Positions 6,373 to 10,794 of a DNA stretch of 10,794 nt are shown in pieces. Below the pieces are notes generated by a model. That model did not search any database, was not told where the DNA came from, and saw only the letters and a program-made list of their open reading frames with translations. Source of the DNA: Chitinophagales bacterium (GTDB lineage Bacteria > Bacteroidota > Bacteroidia > Chitinophagales > UBA2359); the NCBI GenBank assembly GCA_020631035.1, contig JAHDIA010000149.1, positions 1 to 10,794 of the forward strand. Direction: 5' to 3'. A program made the translations under genes and the position numbers. Positions within the stretch are counted from its first letter, which is position 1. Every line of letters begins with the position of its first letter.

Positions 6373-7290
6373 ATGTTATGTAAAAGATTATCTGTTGTAA
6401 TCCTTTTGATTTTAACAGTGTTTATCGCTTGTTCAAAAGATGACAAAGATTCTGATGACAAGGATTTAGAAGACAATGCCAACAATTCCCTTACCCAGAC
6501 ACTTGTTCACGATGGGGAAACAAGGGAGTACCTTTTGTATGTTCCCGATGCCTATGATGGAAGTGAGGCTGTGCCGCTTATGTTCAACTTTCACGGATTT
6601 AGTATGACGGCCAGTGCCCAATTGAGTTCGGCAGATATGCGCTCTTTGGCAGATTCAGAAAATTTTATTCTAGTCTATCCTCAAGGTGCTTTGTTGGATG
6701 GGTTTTCGCATTGGAATGCTGGTTTGGAGTCAGAAGAGAACAAAAGTGATACAGATGATTTGGGTTTTGCTTCGGCACTGATTGACGAACTCGCTGCCAA
6801 TTACAATATTGATACCGAAAGAGTATATGCCTGTGGGTATTCCAATGGTGGATTTTTCTCTTATTTTCTTGCTTGTTTCCTCAGCGATAAAATTGCGGCC
6901 ATTGGTTCTGTGTCAGGAACAATGTTGGAAGAAACATTCAATGAATGTACACCAGCGCATCCTACAGCTATGATAAACATTCACGGTACAGCAGATGCTA
7001 CAGTTCCTTATGATGGAGGCTTTGGCTTAACTCCCATTGAGGATGTCCTAAATTATTGGGTAGGGTTTAACAATGCCACTCCTACGCCCACAACCAACAG
7101 CATAAATGATGGGGGAACCACCATAGAACAATCTATTTATACTGATGGAGACGAGGGTGTTTCAATCGAACATTACAAAGTCATTGGTGGTGGACATGTT
7201 TGGTTTGATATGGATTATGAGGGAGCAAATACCAATCAATTGATTTGGAATTTTGTATCAAGATACGATGTCAATGGATTGAGGCAATGA
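6373..7290 (+). CDS. Lipoprotein alpha/beta-hydrolase, LpqC/PHB-depolymerase/feruloyl-esterase type
   Basis: The 305-residue protein begins with a lipoprotein signal peptide (residues 1-19) and acylated Cys20 in FIAC. The next residues, SKDDKDSDD, fit the K(D/E)2 lipoprotein export signal known from Bacteroidota, so surface exposure is likely. The rest is an alpha/beta-hydrolase of the COG3509 type. It has an oxyanion loop HGF (74-76), the nucleophile elbow GYSNGG with Ser157, acid Asp208 in HGTADATVPY, and His275 in GGGHVWF. Family members cleave polyhydroxybutyrate, feruloyl or acetyl-xylan esters; the sequence does not decide the substrate. Length is normal for a single catalytic domain without a binding module. 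The gene stands alone, with long repeat-bearing spacers on both sides, so it may be a separately acquired transcription unit. Confidence 0.87.
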   Translation: MLCKRLSVVILLILTVFIACSKDDKDSDDKDLEDNANNSLTQTLVHDGETREYLLYVPDAYDGSEAVPLMFNFHGFSMTASAQLSSADMRSLADSENFILVYPQGALLDGFSHWNAGLESEENKSDTDDLGFASALIDELAANYNIDTERVYACGYSNGGFFSYFLACFLSDKIAAIGSVSGTMLEETFNECTPAHPTAMINIHGTADATVPYDGGFGLTPIEDVLNYWVGFNNATPTPTTNSINDGGTTIEQSIYTDGDEGVSIEHYKVIGGGHVWFDMDYEGANTNQLIWNFVSRYDVNGLRQ

Positions 7291-7597
7291 TGTTAAAATA
7301 GTTCTTATAATTTGGATCATTATCTACAAAAGTCAAATCAAAAAAAGAACCGACGAAGAACTACGCAAAATAGCCTACGCCCGATTGCAGCGTAAAGCCT
7401 TGTGTAATTCCGATCATTCATTGGTTTTCCCAATTTTGAAGTAAGCAGCAATAAAGCATTGGGATGGCGACTAACCACAAGCTTGTAGCGTAAAGCGGGG
7501 ACACCACATGCAAACGGAGCCTCCAACATTCCGTCCCATAAAAAACGTAGAGAGAATTCACGAATCCTCTCCACAGACCATAAGAAAAAAACACTCA
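7291..7597. other. Repeat-like intergenic region between esterase and paraoxonase-like genes
   Basis: No convincing gene is present in these 307 bp. Short open frames exist on both strands, for example 7338-7598 on the minus strand, but none shows a family motif or plausible start context. AGCGTAAAGC occurs twice (7389-7398 and 7487-7496). A 22-bp imperfect palindrome, GAGAGAATTC-AC-GAATCCTCTC, lies at 7550-7571, close to the next start codon. The region looks like a decayed dispersed intergenic repeat or a gene remnant. No -7 promoter element was recognised before the 7598 start. Confidence 0.4.
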
Positions 7598-8557
7598 ATG
7601 ACCAATAACTACCAAAAAATCACCACAGGCTACGGACCAGAAGACATTGCGCTAGACGATAGCAATCCCCAACGCCCTCGACTACTCATTTCCTGTACCA
7701 CCTACAAAGGAAGCAAAGGCATAGATGGCGGCATCTGGCAATACGACCTAAAAGGGGACAGCCTCAAGGCAACGCAAATGACCATAAATGGCTATAAAGA
7801 CTTGGCAGAGATGCGACCACATGGCATCTCCTTTAGAAAAGCATTTGGGAAAGACAATCTGAAAAACTTACTCTATGTCATTTCCCACGAACAAAACAAA
7901 AAAATCCACAAGATCATTGTATTTGAAGTAGATGGCGATGAACTCCATTATCAAGATGAGTACAATAATATGGAAGAGCCACTCATCCAAAACCCCAACG
8001 ATTTGTTTGTGACAAGCAAAGGCGATATTTTTTATTCCAATCCTGTCGAATTTGGCAAATTGATTTGGCGCAAAAAAATTGGCTATGTAGGTTACATCAA
8101 AAATGGGCAAAAGCAGGCGGAAGTGCTTGTTAGAAATTTGCTCTTTCCCAATGGTGTCATTTTGATAGACAACGAACTCTATGTAAGCGATACCTCTCTC
8201 AAAAAACTATTCAAATACCATTTTGAGGAAGGTCGTTTGGTCGATGCCACGCCCGAAGAAATGGGCAAAATCAAAGGAGGAGACAACATTAGTTTGTATG
8301 AAAATACATTGCTCATTGCCAATCATCCCAAGCCCAGTCGTTTTCCATTGTATGTTTATTTTGGTAGTAAGTCGCCTAGTTCAGTGTATCAATTCAAACT
8401 CAAAGACCCCAATAATCAACTCGAACAAATTTTTTACGACAAGGGCAAAAACATTAGCGGTTCGTCCACGGCTATCATTTACGAAGACCATCTGTATGTG
8501 TCTCAAGTAGTACAAAATTTTATCCTCAAAGTCAAGCTTGAGGAATTAAGGAAGTAA
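7598..8557 (+). CDS. Paraoxonase/arylesterase-like six-bladed beta-propeller lactonase
   Basis: The 319-residue protein fits the paraoxonase (PON) branch of SMP-30-like propellers, which hydrolyse lactones and aryl esters using calcium. Every catalytic landmark of PON1 has a counterpart. E15 (GPED) matches E53; H75 (RPHGIS) and H97 (ISHEQ) match the H115-H134 pair; N134 (NPNDLF) matches N168; N185 (FPNG) matches N224; D229-N230 (GGDNIS) matches D269-N270; H243 (ANHP) matches H285. The C-terminal ISGSSTAIIYEDHLYVSQV matches the last blade. The two cysteines that staple the PON1 propeller are absent. The start at 7598 is preferred because the extra 30 codons from 7508 lie in a repeat-like region. 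No signal peptide is seen, so it is probably cytoplasmic. Likely substrates are lactones or related esters, by family inference. Confidence 0.85.
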   Translation: MTNNYQKITTGYGPEDIALDDSNPQRPRLLISCTTYKGSKGIDGGIWQYDLKGDSLKATQMTINGYKDLAEMRPHGISFRKAFGKDNLKNLLYVISHEQNKKIHKIIVFEVDGDELHYQDEYNNMEEPLIQNPNDLFVTSKGDIFYSNPVEFGKLIWRKKIGYVGYIKNGQKQAEVLVRNLLFPNGVILIDNELYVSDTSLKKLFKYHFEEGRLVDATPEEMGKIKGGDNISLYENTLLIANHPKPSRFPLYVYFGSKSPSSVYQFKLKDPNNQLEQIFYDKGKNISGSSTAIIYEDHLYVSQVVQNFILKVKLEELRK

Positions 8558-8652
8558 TTTATCACTACTTAGTGTTACAAATGCACAACAAATGTGTCAT
8601 TAGAAACTATATAATACTATATGTAAACTGTATCCAAATTTCCAAGTATTCA
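8558..8652. other. Spacer before the ceramidase-family gene
   Basis: This 95-bp AT-rich spacer holds a small perfect hairpin, CACTA-CT-TAGTG (8563-8574), just after the paraoxonase-like stop. It has no U-run. No consensus -7 element was found, so co-transcription with the upstream gene remains possible. Confidence 0.35.
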
Positions 8653-10731
8653 ATGAAACACCTACTCTTCGCTTTAATCAGTAGTGTGTTGTTGCTGTAT
8701 TCAATGCCTATGCTCATAGCTCAAAAGACAAAAATCAAGATCAAAAAGGTAGAAGCCCTAGAGGGTTTAAAAGGGCGATTGATGGCAGGTTCAGCAACAA
8801 CAGACATTACCCCACCACCAGGATTGGCATCGGGCGCACGCTCTATCACAGGCAAGAAAAAAATGAAGGGATTTCGGACTCGACTCAAAGCTCGAACCCT
8901 ATGTATTCGAGACCAAGAAGGAACCAGCATTGCACTGGTACAATTGGACCTCGCTTTTGGGTCACTCATTTTGCACCACCAAATAGCCGAAGAAATTGCG
9001 CAGAAAACAGACATCCCAATAGGAAATATTGTACTTACTTGTACCCATACCCATTCGGGACCAACAGGTTATTATGGCAATGATTTTTACAATACAAATG
9101 CAGGAGCCGTCAAAGGCTTTGAACCTACTTTATATGGTTTTTTGAAAGACCAAATTATAACATCTATTCTTGAAGCACAAAGTGATATGCGTCCCGCAAA
9201 AATAGCAACGGGGAGCATAGACATCAAAGGCTATACTCGCAACCGTTCGATTGATGCATATGTACGCAACGAAGGCAATGAGTCATTGGATGCCAAAAAT
9301 CCCAATCTCATTTTTGAGGCAATCAATCCAACATTGTATATGCTTAGGGTAGATGCTTTAGATGGAGATGACTATAAACCCCTGGGAGCTTTTTCAGTTT
9401 TTGCCATTCACGGAACAGCGGTAGGAGATCGGGTAGATGTATTCAATGGGGATGTGTTTGCTTTTGCCCAAAGAGACTTGGAATGGATGATTGCCGATCA
9501 ATATCAGACCTCTTGGAAACCCATTCACGCTTTTTGCAATGGAACTGAGGGAGACATTGCGCCCAATATGCCCTTTTACAAAAAAAATGGAAAGGAAACC
9601 AAACGAATCCCTGTTGATTGGATGGCGGTTCGCAACATTGGTATTGGCATTGCAGGAAATGCTTGGAAACTCTTTGAACAACTCAAGAGCAAACTCAAAA
9701 ACAAAGTTACAATAAGAGTCGCCACTAGAGAGGTCAATATTCTAGAAAACAATACCATTGACAATGTGAGCATCTCTAGGAAACCTACTTTTGGAACAGC
9801 TACTTTGGGTGGTGCTTACGAAAACCGTTCGTTTGCGACTTATATTTTCAATGCAGGTAGCCTAATGACACAAAAAAGATTGTTTGGTAAAAAAGGATTG
9901 CAAGGCAACAAAAAAGTACCACTTAGACCCTTGATGAAAATGATTTATCCGCCTTCGGCTTATCCACAAGATGTAATGTTTCAGTTGATTGAAATAGATG
10001 ATTTTTTGCTCGTACCTACACCTTGGGAAATTACCATTACTGCTGGAGAACGCATTAGCAATGGCATCAAAGACGCTTACAAATCATTGGGACTTAATGT
10101 CCCCAAACACATAGCGATTGCCTCTAACTCGAATGACTATTTGAGCTATGCCACAACGCCTGAAGAATATGCCCAACAAAACTATGAAGGAGGACAAACC
10201 ATTTATGGTAAAAATACAGTTCCTTATATTACAGCCCAACTACACCATTTGACCAGAGATATGTTGCAGCAAGGAAACATCTCGGAGTTTCCCGATGAAT
10301 GGGAGGTCAACATCAAAACCAAAAACCGTTTTCCCAAAGGCAATAGCAATCTCAAAGAACGGACAATCTTAGAACAGCCTCAATACATCTCAGGTGGAGA
10401 AAGTGACACAATGTTCATTGAAGATTACTGGATACTCAAATGGACGGATGTACTACCAGGAGACATTCAATTGCACCATTCATTTGTAGAAATAGAACGG
10501 AGCTATGACGAACAAAATTGGAGTTCATTTAGAATAGACCGACAACCCATCATTGATGAAGGATTTGACTTGGAAGTGCGCATAGAAAAACAAAAGCGAG
10601 GACACGCCATTTATGCTGCCAAATGGTACAATCCCGAAAAAGATCCCAAAGCGTTTTACAGATTTGTGATTTATCCAAGAAACAAGGAACAAGGTGTTTT
10701 GTATTCTGAGACTTTTCAGTTTGAGAAATAG
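8653..10731 (+). CDS. Secreted neutral/alkaline ceramidase-family protein with Ser-to-Ala change at the nucleophile
   Basis: The 692 residues begin with a signal peptide (MKHLLFALISSVLLLYS, probable cleavage after IAQ, residue 24). The N-terminal ceramidase domain follows, with ATTDITPPPG (48-57), the zinc motif THTHSGP (131-137), NRS (197-199), zinc His253 in AIHGT, Glu459 in PTPWEIT, and YATTPEEYAQQNYEGG (499-514). There Tyr499 and Tyr511 have the same spacing as Tyr448 and Tyr460 of the Pseudomonas enzyme. Residues about 550-692 form the C-terminal Ig-like ceramidase domain. Family enzymes split ceramide to sphingosine and fatty acid outside the cytoplasm. The GDVSPN nucleophile motif reads GDIAPN (300-305), so the catalytic Ser is Ala303. 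The start at 8653 gives a proper signal peptide; an upstream GTG at 8572 would bury it. Activity as a ceramidase is therefore uncertain. Confidence 0.9.
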   Translation: MKHLLFALISSVLLLYSMPMLIAQKTKIKIKKVEALEGLKGRLMAGSATTDITPPPGLASGARSITGKKKMKGFRTRLKARTLCIRDQEGTSIALVQLDLAFGSLILHHQIAEEIAQKTDIPIGNIVLTCTHTHSGPTGYYGNDFYNTNAGAVKGFEPTLYGFLKDQIITSILEAQSDMRPAKIATGSIDIKGYTRNRSIDAYVRNEGNESLDAKNPNLIFEAINPTLYMLRVDALDGDDYKPLGAFSVFAIHGTAVGDRVDVFNGDVFAFAQRDLEWMIADQYQTSWKPIHAFCNGTEGDIAPNMPFYKKNGKETKRIPVDWMAVRNIGIGIAGNAWKLFEQLKSKLKNKVTIRVATREVNILENNTIDNVSISRKPTFGTATLGGAYENRSFATYIFNAGSLMTQKRLFGKKGLQGNKKVPLRPLMKMIYPPSAYPQDVMFQLIEIDDFLLVPTPWEITITAGERISNGIKDAYKSLGLNVPKHIAIASNSNDYLSYATTPEEYAQQNYEGGQTIYGKNTVPYITAQLHHLTRDMLQQGNISEFPDEWEVNIKTKNRFPKGNSNLKERTILEQPQYISGGESDTMFIEDYWILKWTDVLPGDIQLHHSFVEIERSYDEQNWSSFRIDRQPIIDEGFDLEVRIEKQKRGHAIYAAKWYNPEKDPKAFYRFVIYPRNKEQGVLYSETFQFEK

Positions 10732-10794
10732 TGAAGGATTAAGAACCTGTCTGAAAACCCTCTTGCTGGTTTGGCGACTTCGTCTTTTGCACTA
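10732..10794. other. Right-edge intergenic sequence
   Basis: Sixty-three bases follow the last stop codon. AAACC (10755-10759) and GGTTT (10768-10772) can form a short stem with an 8-nt loop, but no strong U-run follows. Nothing else is recognised. Confidence 0.3.

Noticed and set aside
7508..7597. Earlier start for the paraoxonase-like gene
   Set aside because: The extra 30 residues are polar, lack a signal peptide and fall in repeat-like sequence; homology begins just after the ATG at 7598.
7338..7598. Minus-strand open frame of 86 residues in the spacer
   Set aside because: No family motif, no plausible start context, and it coincides with repeat-like DNA; it is treated as part of the intergenic repeat region.
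8572..8652. GTG start giving a 27-residue extension of the ceramidase-family protein
   Set aside because: It would place polar and Cys-containing residues before a clear signal peptide that starts at 8653.
10741..10794. Possible copy of the 7340-7400 repeat at the right edge
   Set aside because: Only short scattered words match (CGACTTCGTC-like), which is not enough to call a shared repeat.

Overview
The window looks like ordinary chromosome of a member of the Bacteroidota. Three things point that way. A secreted protein ends in a type IX secretion (Por) sorting domain. The glyA promoter is a clean match to the Bacteroidota -33/-7 consensus (TTTG, 20 nt, TAnnTTTG). Start codons generally lack Shine-Dalgarno sequences. 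The DNA is AT-rich and the genes resemble those of marine or filamentous Cytophagia/Saprospiria-like bacteria, but no rRNA or other marker is present to fix the genus.

Layout. Minus strand, 1-3661: a truncated outer-membrane beta-barrel-like protein (cut by the left edge), a short cysteine-rich membrane-anchored protein of the HYC_CC_PP type, a T9SS-secreted protein, and glyA (serine hydroxymethyltransferase). Plus strand, 3869-10731: a PcrA/UvrD-type DNA helicase, a lipoprotein esterase of the LpqC/PHB-depolymerase type, a paraoxonase-like beta-propeller lactonase, and a secreted neutral-ceramidase-family protein. glyA and the helicase are transcribed divergently from a 207-bp region.

How the genes relate. 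The first two minus-strand genes probably work together, since small Cys-rich HYC_CC_PP proteins usually sit beside metal-handling genes and outer-membrane proteins. The last three plus-strand genes are all ester, lactone or amide hydrolases in appearance; two are exported. They may reflect scavenging of lipids or polymers, but wide spacers separate them and an operon is not proven. glyA and the helicase are housekeeping genes.

The most striking structure is a 115-bp palindromic insertion (1919-2033) flanked by an 8-bp direct duplication. It lies inside the signal-peptide coding region of the T9SS protein and adds exactly 41 codons in frame; removing it restores a near-perfect signal peptide. 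Two other palindromic structures lie between genes, at 541-615 and 3731-3844. The ceramidase-family protein keeps its zinc ligands but has Ala where the catalytic Ser of the GDVSPN motif is expected. No tRNA, rRNA, CRISPR array, complete insertion sequence or phage gene was seen. I did not find a convincing new multi-gene system; the insertion and the altered ceramidase are the best leads.
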